From: Pseudomonas sp. MYb327
GTDB lineage: Bacteria > Pseudomonadota > Gammaproteobacteria > Pseudomonadales > Pseudomonadaceae
Direction of reading: 5' to 3'
Assembly (NCBI RefSeq): GCF_040438925.1
Contig: NZ_CP159258.1
Span: forward strand, 5,851,001 to 5,915,000
DNA: 64,000 nucleotides
Part shown: piece after piece, positions 28,645 to 37,607 of the stretch
How positions within the stretch are numbered: the first letter of the stretch is position 1
How the letters are laid out: each line of letters begins with the position of its first letter
Notes under the pieces: generated by a model
Databases searched by the model: none
What the model saw: the letters and a program-made list of their open reading frames with translations, nothing else
Told to the model about the DNA's origin: nothing
Position numbers and translations under genes: made by a program

Positions 28645-29357
28645 TCCTCGACTGGCACGGCGCCTGGACGTCGGTAATTCATCATCCGCTATTCGGTATC
28701 GGCATTACCCTCGGCGCATATCAACTGGTGCTGGCGGCATTCGAGAAAACCCGCTGGATCTTTTTGCAACCGGTGCTGGTCTCCATGTTGCTGGTGATCG
28801 GTGTGCTGGTGGGCTGCGGGCTGACCTACGTCGAGTACCGCAAAAGCACGGAAATCCTCAGCATCCTGCTCGGCCCGGCCACGGTCGCGCTGGCCGTGCC
28901 GCTTTACCTCAATCTGCGGCGGATTCGGCAGTTGTTCTGGCCGATATTTACTACGCTGGTGATAGGTGGCGTGGTCGCCACGGGCATGGGCGTGTTGTTG
29001 GGCTGGTGGTTCGGAGCCGAGCACATGATTCTGATGACCATGGCGCCGAAGTCGGTGACCTCGCCGATTGCGATGTTGGTGGCCGAGCAGATCGGTGGTG
29101 TCGCAGCGCTGGCGGCGGTGTTCGTGTTGATTACCGGCGTGATCGGGGCGATCTTCGGTCCGAGCCTGCTGACTCGGCTCGGTGTCCACAGTCCCGAGGC
29201 CCGAGGCATGGCCCTGGGGATGACCGCCCATGCGGTCGGCACGGCGGTGGCCATGCAGGAAAACGAAGAGTGCGGCGCCTTCGCGGCGCTGGCGATGAGT
29301 CTGATGGGTGTGGCCACGGCGGTGTTGCTGCCGTTGGCGGTATCGATGGTGGTGTAA
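28641..29357 (+). CDS. CidB/LrgB-family membrane protein
   Basis: 238 residues and many transmembrane segments. The LrgB signature includes APKSVTSPIAMLVAEQIGG and AHAVGTAVAMQENEECGAFAALAMSLMG. It is the standard partner of the CidA/LrgA protein encoded just before it. The following LON-domain gene begins within 12 bases and may be in the same transcript. Confidence 0.93.
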   Translation: MILDWHGAWTSVIHHPLFGIGITLGAYQLVLAAFEKTRWIFLQPVLVSMLLVIGVLVGCGLTYVEYRKSTEILSILLGPATVALAVPLYLNLRRIRQLFWPIFTTLVIGGVVATGMGVLLGWWFGAEHMILMTMAPKSVTSPIAMLVAEQIGGVAALAAVFVLITGVIGAIFGPSLLTRLGVHSPEARGMALGMTAHAVGTAVAMQENEECGAFAALAMSLMGVATAVLLPLAVSMVV

Positions 29358-29368
29358 GGGAAATGTCT

Positions 29369-29959
29369 ATGAGTCTGCCGCTTTTTCCGCTGAACACGGT
29401 GCTGTTTCCGGGCTGCATCCTCGACTTGCAGATTTTCGAGGCGCGTTACCTGGACATGATCGGCCGCTGCATGAAACAGGGCGGCGGCTTCGGCGTGGTG
29501 TGCATCCTCGAAGGCGACGAAGTCGGGATCGCCCCGGCAGGTTATGCGTTGGTCGGGTGCGAGGCGCTGATCACCGATTTCAAGCAGCAGGACAATGGGC
29601 TGCTGGGGATCCGGGTGCAGGGCGGTCGGCGCTTTAACGTATTGAGCACTGCGGTACAGCGCGATCAGTTGACCGTCGCCGAGGTCGAGTGGCTGGAGGA
29701 CGAGCCGGAGCAGCCGCTTCAGGACGAGGATGCCGATCTGGTGGCCTTGCTCAAGGCCTTGGCCGAACATCCGATGGTCGAAGCGCTGAACATGGGCACC
29801 GAAGCGGCCGGGCAACAGTCACTGGCCAATCAGTTGGCGTACCTGTTGCCCTTCGCCGAGCTGGACAAGATCGATCTGCTGCAGCTTGATGATCCGCAAC
29901 AGCGGCTGGATGCCATTCAGGCATTGCTGGATGAGTTGCAGGGGGAGTTGTTTGCCTGA
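29369..29959 (+). CDS. LON N-terminal substrate-binding domain protein
   Basis: 196 residues from the ATG at 29369, placed well after the ribosome site AAGGG; an ATG six bases earlier is possible but too close to that site. The LON substrate-binding fold begins LPLFPLNTVLFPGCILDLQIFEARY and lacks the AAA+ and protease domains of Lon. Stand-alone LON-domain proteins are widespread but uncharacterised in Pseudomonas. Confidence 0.9.
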   Translation: MSLPLFPLNTVLFPGCILDLQIFEARYLDMIGRCMKQGGGFGVVCILEGDEVGIAPAGYALVGCEALITDFKQQDNGLLGIRVQGGRRFNVLSTAVQRDQLTVAEVEWLEDEPEQPLQDEDADLVALLKALAEHPMVEALNMGTEAAGQQSLANQLAYLLPFAELDKIDLLQLDDPQQRLDAIQALLDELQGELFA

Positions 29960-30076
29960 GCAGCATTTGGCAAACATTGAATTGACTGGCCAGCATTGCT
30001 GGAAACCGGTGATTTATTTAGTTTGCAGATGCCCACATGAAGTGGCGAATTTCATTGACTAAAAGGAATTAGATTC

Positions 30077-30238
30077 ATGACTCTCTACACCACTGAACGC
30101 GCCGCATGGGAAGCCGCTGCGATTGGCTACCTGCTGAAGCACGCCAGCATTGGCCAGTCTTTCGAGGACACTGCAGTCGTCGCGGGTCAGTTAGCTGATG
30201 CCCTGATTCTGGAAATGCGTAAGCGTCGCAACGCTTGA
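30077..30238 (+). CDS. Small hypothetical protein, 53 residues
   Basis: Starts with ATG after an AAGGA ribosome site (about 9 bases away) and ends at TGA 30236-30238. The translation begins MTLYTTERAAWEAAAIGYLL and ends EMRKRRNA; it is mostly helical with a basic tail. An intrinsic terminator follows 31 bases later, so it is a complete short unit. I do not recognise a family. Its own ribosome site and terminator make it a real gene rather than noise. Confidence 0.75.
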   Translation: MTLYTTERAAWEAAAIGYLLKHASIGQSFEDTAVVAGQLADALILEMRKRRNA

Positions 30239-30268
30239 TCAGCTTTTAGCTTGGCGTGTTTCGATCAA

Positions 30269-30299
30269 AAAACCCGGCCGATTTGGTCGGGTTTTTTTG
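30269..30299 (+). terminator. Intrinsic terminator after the 53-residue gene
   Basis: The stem ACCCGGCC (30272-30279) / GGTCGGGT (30285-30292) includes one G-U pair, has a GATTT loop and is followed by seven Ts. A-run on the left also lets it stop transcription from the convergent DedA-PAP2 gene. Confidence 0.85.
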
Positions 30300-30334
30300 T
30301 TTTTAACCAAGTCCAATGGTTTCTAAACCGATCG

Positions 30335-31651
30335 TTAGTAGGCATACCGCAACATCGTATGGGGCAAATGCCGCAATACAAAGAAACCAAACAACGCTAC
30401 TAACGATGGCAGCACCAACCACCAAACCCGGGGCGGCATGGCATTAAGCGAAGTTTGACGCTGACTCAGCCAGAGGCACGCCGCACAGATACACGCCGCC
30501 AGCATCGCCCCCGCCAACACATCCGTCGGCCAGTGCGCACCCAGGTATACACGGGACAGGGCAATCGCAAGCGCCGGCAGGCAGCCCACCAGCAACCAGG
30601 TCAAGCGCATCCGTGGCGGTTGTCCGCGACCGGCCAGTACGGCGAGGGTCAGGAACAGTGCGAAAGCACCGGAAGCATGACCGCTGGGCATGCTGTAAGT
30701 GGTCAGCGGGTCGCTCAACACTTCAGGACGAACCCGGGCGAAAAAGTGTTTGGTCACGGTGTTGCCAAGCGCGGTGCACAGCAAGGTGCTGCAAGCGAAG
30801 ATCGCCTGGCGCCATTGGCACGTGATCAGCAGCACTGCGACCAGTAGCGCACTCAATAACAGCATGTTGCGGAACTCGCCGATCAGCGTGAAGACCACGG
30901 CCACTTCATCGAGCATTGGACTGCGGTGCTCCTGCACCAGCGTCATCACGCCTTGATCAAGGGCGCTGAGGTGCGAGTAGCCGATAAACAGGCCTGCCAG
31001 AATCAGAAAACTCATGCCGGCAATGAACATCGTGGCTTTACGATGCCGACGCAGGCTGCTGGTTGCGCTCAGCCCGATCATTAGCGCGATGCTGGCCGCG
31101 ACAATCCCGGCTTGCGGCCAGAAACCCTCGGGTAGCGGCAAGCGAATCGCGGCGCCGGTGGCCCAGCCCGGTAGTAGATACGCCACCGACCATCCGGCCC
31201 CGGCCAGCAGGCTGACGGCGAAAAAGCGTGGGAAGGGCATGTCGAACATCCCGGCCACCATCGGCAGCATCGGTCGCAGCGGACCGATGAACCGCCCGAC
31301 CAGCAGGCTGGCGATGCCGTAGCGCTGGAAATACGACTCGGCTCCGGCGATCCATTCCGGGTGATGGCGCAGCCCTGGCAGGCGCCGGATGTTTTGATGG
31401 AAATGCCGCCCCAGGAAGTACGAAACGACGTCGCCCAGCACCCCGGCGACAAACCCCAGCAACAGCGTTTCACTCAGTGACAGCGCACCGCTGCCGGCCA
31501 GTACCGCCACGGCGAACAGCAATACCGTGCCCGGTACGATCAGCCCGGCAATCGCCAGGCATTCGATGAAAGCCACTATGAATACCGCCGCCGCCAGCCA
31601 TTGCGGGTTGACCGTCAGCCAACCGGTCACGCTATCGAGCCATGGGCCCAT
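30335..31651 (-). CDS. Fusion of DedA (VTT) domain and PAP2 phosphatase
   Basis: 438 residues. Residues about 1-205 are a DedA/VTT membrane domain (IVPGTVLLFAVAVLAGSGALS, RFIGPLRPMLPMVAG). Residues about 215-435 are a PAP2 acid phosphatase with RVRPEVLSDP, PSGH and SRVYLGAHWPTD, giving the three catalytic motifs. The pairing suggests one protein that both moves and dephosphorylates a membrane lipid such as undecaprenyl pyrophosphate or a phosphatidate. This coupling is inferred from the domains. Confidence 0.93.
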   Translation of the reverse strand: MGPWLDSVTGWLTVNPQWLAAAVFIVAFIECLAIAGLIVPGTVLLFAVAVLAGSGALSLSETLLLGFVAGVLGDVVSYFLGRHFHQNIRRLPGLRHHPEWIAGAESYFQRYGIASLLVGRFIGPLRPMLPMVAGMFDMPFPRFFAVSLLAGAGWSVAYLLPGWATGAAIRLPLPEGFWPQAGIVAASIALMIGLSATSSLRRHRKATMFIAGMSFLILAGLFIGYSHLSALDQGVMTLVQEHRSPMLDEVAVVFTLIGEFRNMLLLSALLVAVLLITCQWRQAIFACSTLLCTALGNTVTKHFFARVRPEVLSDPLTTYSMPSGHASGAFALFLTLAVLAGRGQPPRMRLTWLLVGCLPALAIALSRVYLGAHWPTDVLAGAMLAACICAACLWLSQRQTSLNAMPPRVWWLVLPSLVALFGFFVLRHLPHTMLRYAY

Positions 31652-31682
31652 AAAAACAACTCCATTGAATGTTCGATTGGCC

Positions 31683-31776
31683 TTTGTGGGAGCGAGCCTG
31701 CTCGCGATGGCGCAGCTTCAGTCAGTAATGATGCTGAATGTACTGGCCTCATGGCGAGCAGGCTCGTTACCACAGG
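31683..31776. repeat. REPIN between the DedA-PAP2 gene and mpg
   Basis: GTGGGAGCGAGCCTGCTCGC (within 31683-31709) and an inverse arm GGCGAGCAGGCTCGTTACCA (within 31750-31776) flank about 40 bases. This is the GAGCGAGCCTGCTCGC family. Confidence 0.8.
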
Positions 31777-31806
31777 GGGACCTTGAGCTTCGAGTACCGG
31801 GCATTG

Positions 31807-32505
31807 TCAGGACAGCACAAAATAATCGCGACCTTCGACCTGGCCCCGTCGCACCGGGTTCCGCGTGCAATAGGCGGCGTAAGTCGCGTCGACGAAACGG
31901 TACATCAGGTGTTCGTCGCGCCCATGGGGAATGCCCAGGCGCGTGGTCTGGAGGATATGCGCTGGTGTCTGGCCGACGTCTTCTACCAGCAAAATATCAT
32001 GGTCGAAACGCTTGGCGTCCCAGGCCGGCACCTTCAGGCCCAAGGATTTGCACAACAAGGTTTGCCCGGCACAGAGCTTTTGCGACGGGCGCGGGTGGCC
32101 TTGGGCGTTGGGGTTATTCAGCAGCATCTGCGCCAGGCTCGCCGGACCGCTCAATTCGTCGACCCAAGGGTAGGCGGATTTGATCAGCACAGCGTTGCCC
32201 GGGCCTTGGGCGCTGAAGTTCAGGGAATCGCCGCCCCGCGCGTAATACATATAGATGTGGCCACCATCCAGAAATAAAGCCTTACGTTTTTCTGTGTAAC
32301 CGAGCGACGCGTGGCTGCCTTTTTCTGCGCAGTAATAGGCTTCGGTCTCGATGATCCGGGCGCTTAGCCACAGGTCGCCGACCCGGTGGCGGATAACTTT
32401 GCCCAGTAAATCCCGGGCCAGAACTTGCGCGTCTCGGTCGAAAAACGCGTCCGGAAGGCCCGTGGGCAGGCTCGTGGCGGACGCTCGAACAGTCAGGTTG
32501 GACAT
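31807..32505 (-). CDS. mpg: DNA-3-methyladenine glycosylase (AAG/MPG family)
   Basis: 232 residues of the AAG fold. The N-terminal block is DAQVLARDLLGKVIRH, the catalytic segment SARIIETEAYY, and the DNA-side loop GHIYMYYARGGDSLNF is present. It excises alkylated adenine by base excision repair. It reads divergently from proA; the 188 bases between them hold the proA promoter. Confidence 0.93.
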   Translation of the reverse strand: MSNLTVRASATSLPTGLPDAFFDRDAQVLARDLLGKVIRHRVGDLWLSARIIETEAYYCAEKGSHASLGYTEKRKALFLDGGHIYMYYARGGDSLNFSAQGPGNAVLIKSAYPWVDELSGPASLAQMLLNNPNAQGHPRPSQKLCAGQTLLCKSLGLKVPAWDAKRFDHDILLVEDVGQTPAHILQTTRLGIPHGRDEHLMYRFVDATYAAYCTRNPVRRGQVEGRDYFVLS

Positions 32506-32640
32506 GATGAACGGCGTTTGTCAGGGCTGATTGAGTTGTGATGATAACAATTTGCAGCTTAATCACGGCTGAACCTCGGCTAATTGACCTCCATTTCGAC
32601 CATCCGCCCGTCACCGCTGTTAGTCAGTGGACGCGACAGC

Positions 32641-32646
32641 TATAAT
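32641..32646 (+). promoter_or_regulatory. proA: Candidate -10 box for proA
   Basis: A TATAAT lies 48 bases before the proA ATG. The matching -35 is weak (TTAGTC about 15 bases upstream), so only the -10 is supported. Confidence 0.45.
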
Positions 32647-32693
32647 CTGCCGCTTTACTCTTTACCACGACTTGGAAAAGACCACGCCAGATC

Positions 32694-33965
32694 ATGACTG
32701 AGCCCGTTCTTGACTACATGACCCGTCTGGGTCGCGCTGCCCGCGAAGCGTCCCGCGTCATAGGCCGTGCCAGCACTGCGCAGAAAAACCGCGCGCTGCA
32801 GGCGGCTGCCAACGCGCTGGACGCGGCACGCGCCGAGTTGACCGCTGCCAATGAACTGGATCTGGCGGCTGGCCGCGCCAATGGTCTGGAGCCGGCCCTG
32901 CTCGAACGTCTGGCACTGACTCCGGCGCGTATCGACGGCATGATCGTTGGTCTGCGCCAAGTTGCGGCATTGCCAGACCCGGTCGGCGCGATCTGCGACA
33001 TGAGCTATCGGCCGTCGGGTATCCAGGTCGGCAAGATGCGCGTGCCGTTGGGCGTGATCGGTATCATCTACGAGTCGCGGCCGAATGTGACCATCGACGC
33101 GGCCAGTCTTTGTCTGAAGTCCGGCAACGCGACCATCCTCCGGGGCGGATCCGAAGCCATTCATTCCAACCGTGCTATCGCCGCCTGCATCCAGCGCGGC
33201 CTGGCCGAGGCTGATCTGCCGGCCGCCGTGGTGCAAGTGGTCGAAACCACCGATCGTGCTGCCGTTGGCGCCCTGATCGCCATGCCCGAATACGTCGACG
33301 TCATCGTGCCCCGTGGAGGCCGTGGCCTGATCGAGCGGGTCAGCCGAGACGCCCGCGTGCCGGTGATCAAGCATCTGGACGGTATCTGCCACGTTTACGT
33401 GAGTGCGCACGCCGATCTGGCCAAGGCCCAGCGCATCGCGTTCAACGCCAAGACTTACCGCTATGGCATCTGCGGGGCGATGGAAACGCTGCTGGTCGAT
33501 CAAACCATTGCCAAAGATTTCCTGCCTTCGATGGCTGCCCAGTTCCGCGAAAAAGGCGTCGAGCTGCGCGGTTGCGAACGCACCCGGAAGATTATCGATG
33601 CGCGGCCGGCCACTGAAGAGGACTGGAGCACCGAGTACCTGGCGCCGATTCTGTCGATCCGTGTGGTCGACGGGCTGGACCAGGCCATCGAACACATCAA
33701 CCATTACGGCTCTCACCACACCGATTCGATTGTCAGCGAACACCAGGGCGACACCCGGCGTTTCATGGCTGAAGTCGACTCTTCGTCGGTGATGATCAAC
33801 ACCCCGACGTGCTTCGCCGATGGCTTTGAATACGGATTGGGTGCCGAGATCGGCATTTCTACTGATAAGCTGCACGCCCGCGGCCCGGTGGGCCTCGAAG
33901 GTTTGACCTGCGAGAAGTACATCGTGGTCGGTGATGGCCAGCTGCGCGGACAGGAGCCAGTCTGA
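32694..33965 (+). CDS. proA: Gamma-glutamyl phosphate reductase
   Basis: 423 residues. The catalytic cysteine is in [13 protein letters not shown] (Cys260), with NADPH fold and glutamyl-phosphate-side blocks [16 protein letters not shown] and [12 protein letters not shown]. It reduces gamma-glutamyl phosphate to the semialdehyde in proline synthesis. It heads the run proA-nadD-rsfS-rlmH-mrdA, a typical Pseudomonas order. The end lies one base before the likely nadD start. Confidence 0.97.
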   Translation: MTEPVLDYMTRLGRAAREASRVIGRASTAQKNRALQAAANALDAARAELTAANELDLAAGRANGLEPALLERLALTPARIDGMIVGLRQVAALPDPVGAICDMSYRPSGIQVGKMRVPLGVIGIIYESRPNVTIDAASLCLKSGNATILRGGSEAIHSNRAIAACIQRGLAEADLPAAVVQVVETTDRAAVGALIAMPEYVDVIVPRGGRGLIERVSRDARVPVIKHLDGICHVYVSAHADLAKAQRIAFNAKTYRYGICGAMETLLVDQTIAKDFLPSMAAQFREKGVELRGCERTRKIIDARPATEEDWSTEYLAPILSIRVVDGLDQAIEHINHYGSHHTDSIVSEHQGDTRRFMAEVDSSSVMINTPTCFADGFEYGLGAEIGISTDKLHARGPVGLEGLTCEKYIVVGDGQLRGQEPV

Positions 33966-33966
33966 C

Positions 33967-34656
33967 TTGGGCGACCTCGACCCGTCAGCCCCGGTAACCG
34001 CCAGCGCGCTTCGACCTCGACGCATCGGCGTACTGGGCGGGACTTTCGACCCGGTGCACATCGGCCATCTGCGTGGTGCGCTGGAAGTCGCCGAATCGCT
34101 GGCGCTCGATGAGCTGCGTCTGACACCCAGTGCCAGGCCGCCTCATCGGAATACGCCGCAGGTGTCGGCGAAAGACCGACTGGCGATGGTCGAGTGCGCG
34201 GTGGCCGGTGTGGCGCCGTTGGTGGTGGACGCCCGCGAATTGCAGCGGGACAAGCCGTCCTACACCATCGATACCCTGGAGTTGATGCGTGCCGAAATGG
34301 CCGCCGAGACCCAGGTTTTTCTGCTTTTGGGCTGGGACGCATTTTGCGGCCTGCCCACTTGGCACCGCTGGGAAGAGTTGCTCCAGCATTGCCATATCCT
34401 GGTGTTGCAACGCCCGGATGCCGACAGCGAACCGCCGGATGCCTTGCGCAACCTGCTGGCAGCGCGCTCGGTGAGCGACCCGCTGGCCCTCAAAGGGCCG
34501 AGTGGACAGATTGCATTCGTCTGGCAGACGCCGCTCGCGGTATCCGCCACCCAGATCCGTCAACTGCTGGCCAGCGGTAAGTCGGTACGTTTCCTGGTGC
34601 CCGACGCGGTCCTGGCCTACATCGATGCGCACGGACTTTACCGTGCGTCGAACTGA
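33967..34656 (+). CDS. nadD: Nicotinate-nucleotide adenylyltransferase
   Basis: 229 residues from the TTG at 33967, one base after the proA stop and 10 bases after an AGGAG ribosome site. An ATG at 33931 inside proA is the alternative. The nucleotidyltransferase motif [11 protein letters not shown] appears about 20 residues in, and SATQIRQLL closes the active site. NadD makes deamido-NAD from nicotinate mononucleotide and ATP. Confidence 0.93.
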   Translation: MGDLDPSAPVTASALRPRRIGVLGGTFDPVHIGHLRGALEVAESLALDELRLTPSARPPHRNTPQVSAKDRLAMVECAVAGVAPLVVDARELQRDKPSYTIDTLELMRAEMAAETQVFLLLGWDAFCGLPTWHRWEELLQHCHILVLQRPDADSEPPDALRNLLAARSVSDPLALKGPSGQIAFVWQTPLAVSATQIRQLLASGKSVRFLVPDAVLAYIDAHGLYRASN

Positions 34657-34729
34657 ATAGGAGTGCCTCAAGGCACGTGGCAACAACGTGTATTGAAGCG
34701 CCCGAACATACGAGCAAAACGAGTTTTTT

Positions 34730-35224
34730 ATGACGAACAACGAAGTAAACAAAGTTAAGCGCAAAGGCACGTTCAAGAGTGCTCCGCTGCCGGAAAAGGT
34801 GCTCGCTGCCGAGCCGCCTAAAGGCGACGAGCTGGTCAAGATCGCTGTAGCGGCCCTGGAAGACGTCAAGGCCCAGGACGTGCTGGTCATCGACGTTCGT
34901 GACAAGCAGAGCATCACTGACTATATGATCATCGCCACCGGTACCTCCAACCGCCAGATCGGCGCGATGCTGGACAAGGTCCGTGAAGCGGTCAAAGCCC
35001 TGGGCATCAAGCCGCTGGGTGAAGAAGGCAAGGGCGACAGCGACTGGGTGCTGTTGGACATGGACGACGTGATCGTCCACATGATGACCTCCAACGCCCG
35101 TCAGTTCTACGACCTGGAGCGCCTGTGGAAAGGTGCCGAGCAGAGCCGTGCCGCCGATGGCAAACACCACAGCCCTGAAGTTGGTCACGAGCATTTCAAC
35201 AAGCTCAACAAAGACCAGGAATAA
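34730..35224 (+). CDS. rsfS: Ribosomal silencing factor
   Basis: 164 residues with the RsfS/DUF143 core (about 33-140): LVIDVRDKQSITDYMIIATG, then SDWVLLDMDDVIVHMM. RsfS binds ribosomal protein L14 and blocks subunit joining in starvation. Core proteins are usually about 105-120 residues; here a basic N-terminal extension of about 30 residues and a polar C-terminal tail are added. The ATG lacks a clear ribosome site, and a GTG at 34799 is the alternative start. Confidence 0.93.
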   Translation: MTNNEVNKVKRKGTFKSAPLPEKVLAAEPPKGDELVKIAVAALEDVKAQDVLVIDVRDKQSITDYMIIATGTSNRQIGAMLDKVREAVKALGIKPLGEEGKGDSDWVLLDMDDVIVHMMTSNARQFYDLERLWKGAEQSRAADGKHHSPEVGHEHFNKLNKDQE

Positions 35225-35233
35225 GGAACGGCT

Positions 35234-35701
35234 GTGCGACTGCGACTGATCGCCGTCGGTTCACGCATGCCCAAATGGGTGGAAGAGGGCTGGCATGAAT
35301 ATGCCAAGCGTCTTCCGTCCGAGCTGGCGCTTGAACTGGTGGAAATTCCGCTCAACACGCGTGGCAAGAACGCCGACGTGGCGCGCTTCATCCGTCAGGA
35401 AGGCGAAGCCATGCTGGCCAAGGTCGGGCCGAATGAGCGCGTTGTCACCCTCGAAGTCCACGGCAAGCCCTGGAGCACCGAGCAACTGGCGGTCGAACTC
35501 GATCGCTGGCGGCTGGACTCGCGCACGGTGAATTTCATGGTCGGCGGCCCCGAAGGGCTGGCGCCTGAAGTCTGTGCCCGTGCCGATCAGCGCTGGTCGT
35601 TATCGCCCTTGACGTTGCCGCACCCGCTGGTGCGAATCCTCATCGGGGAACAGCTGTATCGTGCCTGGACAGTGCTGTCCGGCCACCCTTACCACAAGTA
35701 G
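35234..35701 (+). CDS. rlmH: 23S rRNA pseudouridine-1915 N3-methyltransferase
   Basis: 155 residues starting from GTG at 35234 with AAGGAAC just upstream. The SPOUT fold has the family's [12 protein letters not shown] knot motif and [20 protein letters not shown]. It methylates pseudouridine 1915 in helix 69. The rsfS-rlmH-mrdA succession is common to gamma-proteobacteria. Confidence 0.97.
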   Translation: MRLRLIAVGSRMPKWVEEGWHEYAKRLPSELALELVEIPLNTRGKNADVARFIRQEGEAMLAKVGPNERVVTLEVHGKPWSTEQLAVELDRWRLDSRTVNFMVGGPEGLAPEVCARADQRWSLSPLTLPHPLVRILIGEQLYRAWTVLSGHPYHK

Positions 35702-35711
35702 TTCTGCTCTC

Positions 35712-37607
35712 ATGTCCCAACCGATCCGCATCAAGGACCACGAAAAAGACGCCCGTCTGGTGCGTGGCCGCGTCGTGTTCGGGGCAATTGCAGTTGTGAC
35801 GCTGATTGGCGTGTTGATTGCCCGTCTGTATTTCCTCCAGGTGATCCAGTACGAGTACCACTCGACCCTGTCGGAAAACAACCGTGTGCATGTGCAGCCG
35901 ATTCCGCCGACCCGCGGGTTGATTTTCGACCGTAACGGCGTGGTGATTGCCGATAACCGGCCGAGTTTCAGCCTGAGCATGACCCGCGAGCGCTCCGGTG
36001 ACTGGCAACAAGTGCTCGACGTGATCGTCGAAGTGCTGGAGCTGACGCCCGAGGACCGGGTGGTTTTCGAGAAGCGCATGCGCCAGGGACGTCGGCCGTT
36101 CGAGCCGGTGCCGATCCTGTTTGAATTGACCGAAGAGCAGATCGCCCGCATCGCCGTGAACCAGTTCCGGTTGCCGGGGGTGGAAGTGGTCGCACAACTG
36201 GTTCGTCACTATCCGCAGGGTGCGCATTTTGCGCATTCGGTGGGTTACATGGGGCGGATCAACGAAAAAGAACTCAAGTCTCTCGATCCAGTGAGTTACA
36301 GCGGCACCCACCAAATTGGCAAAACCGGCATCGAACGCTTTTATGAGCCGGAGCTGCACGGTCAGGTGGGTTACGAAGAAGTCGAGACCAACGCTCGGGG
36401 CCGCGTATTGCGGGTGCTCAAGCGTACCGAACCGATTTCCGGCAAGGACATTGTCCTGAGCCTGGACATCAAACTGCAGGAAGCCGCCGAAGCCGCGCTC
36501 GGTGGTCGTCGTGGTGCAGTGGTGGCGCTGGACCCGAAAACCGGCGAGGTGCTGGCGATGGTCAGTCAGCCGAGTTTCGACCCGAACCTGTTCGTCACCG
36601 GCATCAGCTCCAAGGCTTATTCCGAACTGCGCGACTCGATCGATCGACCGCTGTTCAACCGCGTGCTGCGCGGTCTGTACCCACCGGGTTCGACCATCAA
36701 ACCAGCGGTGGCGATTGCCGGGCTGGACGCTGGTGTCGTGACGGCTTCGACCCGAGTGTTCGACCCCGGTTATTACATGCTGCCCAACTACGATCACAAA
36801 TATCGCAACTGGAACCGCACCGGTGACGGTTTCGTCGACCTCGACACGGCGATCATGCGTTCCAACGACACCTACTTCTATGACCTGGCCCACAAGCTGG
36901 GGATCGATCGGTTGTCGGCGTACATGACCAAGTTTGGCATTGGTCAGAAAGTCTCCTTGGACATGTTCGAAGAGTCGCCCGGTTTAATGCCTACTCGCGA
37001 GTGGAAGCGTGCGACGCGCCGCCAGGCGTGGTTCCCCGGCGAAACGCTGATTCTCGGTATCGGCCAGGGCTACATGCAGTCGACCCCGTTGCAACTGGCC
37101 CAGGCCACCGCGCTGGTGGCCAACAAAGGCATCTGGAACCGTCCGCACCTGGCCAAGACCATCGAAGGCGAGAAGCCGGTGGATGAAAACCCGATGCCGG
37201 ACATCATCCTGCGTGACCCGTCCGACTGGAGCAAGGTCAACCACGGCATGCAGCAAGTGATGCACGGCGCCCGCGGTACGGCGCGCAAAGCCTCGATCGG
37301 TGCGCAATACCGCATCGCCGGCAAGAGCGGTACGGCCCAGGTCGTCGCAATCAAGCAGGGCGAGAAATATGACCGATCCAAGGTTCAGGAGCGCCACCGC
37401 GACCACGCCTTGTTCGTTGGTTTTGCACCGGCTGACGACCCGAAAATCGTGGTCTCGGTGATGGTCGAGAACGGTGAATCCGGTTCTGGTGTCGCCGCGC
37501 CGGTGGTGCGACAGGTCATGGACGCCTGGCTTCTGGGCCCGGACGGCCGGTTGAAGCCCGAATACGCCAGCCCTATCAGTGCAGAGGCAACCGCCCGTGA
37601 TGAATAA
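35712..37607 (+). CDS. mrdA: Penicillin-binding protein 2, elongasome transpeptidase
   Basis: 631 residues from the ATG at 35712. A single membrane anchor lies near residues 17-40, then the pedestal, then the transpeptidase with SxxK at Ser327 (GSTIKPAVA), SxN around RSNDTYFYD and KSGTAQ near residue 538. It crosslinks peptidoglycan in the rod complex with RodA. rodA overlaps its end by eight bases. Confidence 0.97.
   Translation: MSQPIRIKDHEKDARLVRGRVVFGAIAVVTLIGVLIARLYFLQVIQYEYHSTLSENNRVHVQPIPPTRGLIFDRNGVVIADNRPSFSLSMTRERSGDWQQVLDVIVEVLELTPEDRVVFEKRMRQGRRPFEPVPILFELTEEQIARIAVNQFRLPGVEVVAQLVRHYPQGAHFAHSVGYMGRINEKELKSLDPVSYSGTHQIGKTGIERFYEPELHGQVGYEEVETNARGRVLRVLKRTEPISGKDIVLSLDIKLQEAAEAALGGRRGAVVALDPKTGEVLAMVSQPSFDPNLFVTGISSKAYSELRDSIDRPLFNRVLRGLYPPGSTIKPAVAIAGLDAGVVTASTRVFDPGYYMLPNYDHKYRNWNRTGDGFVDLDTAIMRSNDTYFYDLAHKLGIDRLSAYMTKFGIGQKVSLDMFEESPGLMPTREWKRATRRQAWFPGETLILGIGQGYMQSTPLQLAQATALVANKGIWNRPHLAKTIEGEKPVDENPMPDIILRDPSDWSKVNHGMQQVMHGARGTARKASIGAQYRIAGKSGTAQVVAIKQGEKYDRSKVQERHRDHALFVGFAPADDPKIVVSVMVENGESGSGVAAPVVRQVMDAWLLGPDGRLKPEYASPISAEATARDE

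Noticed and set aside
32655..34061. 468-residue minus-strand frame opposite proA
   Set aside because: Antisense shadow; the plus-strand gene is certain and the frame has no motif.
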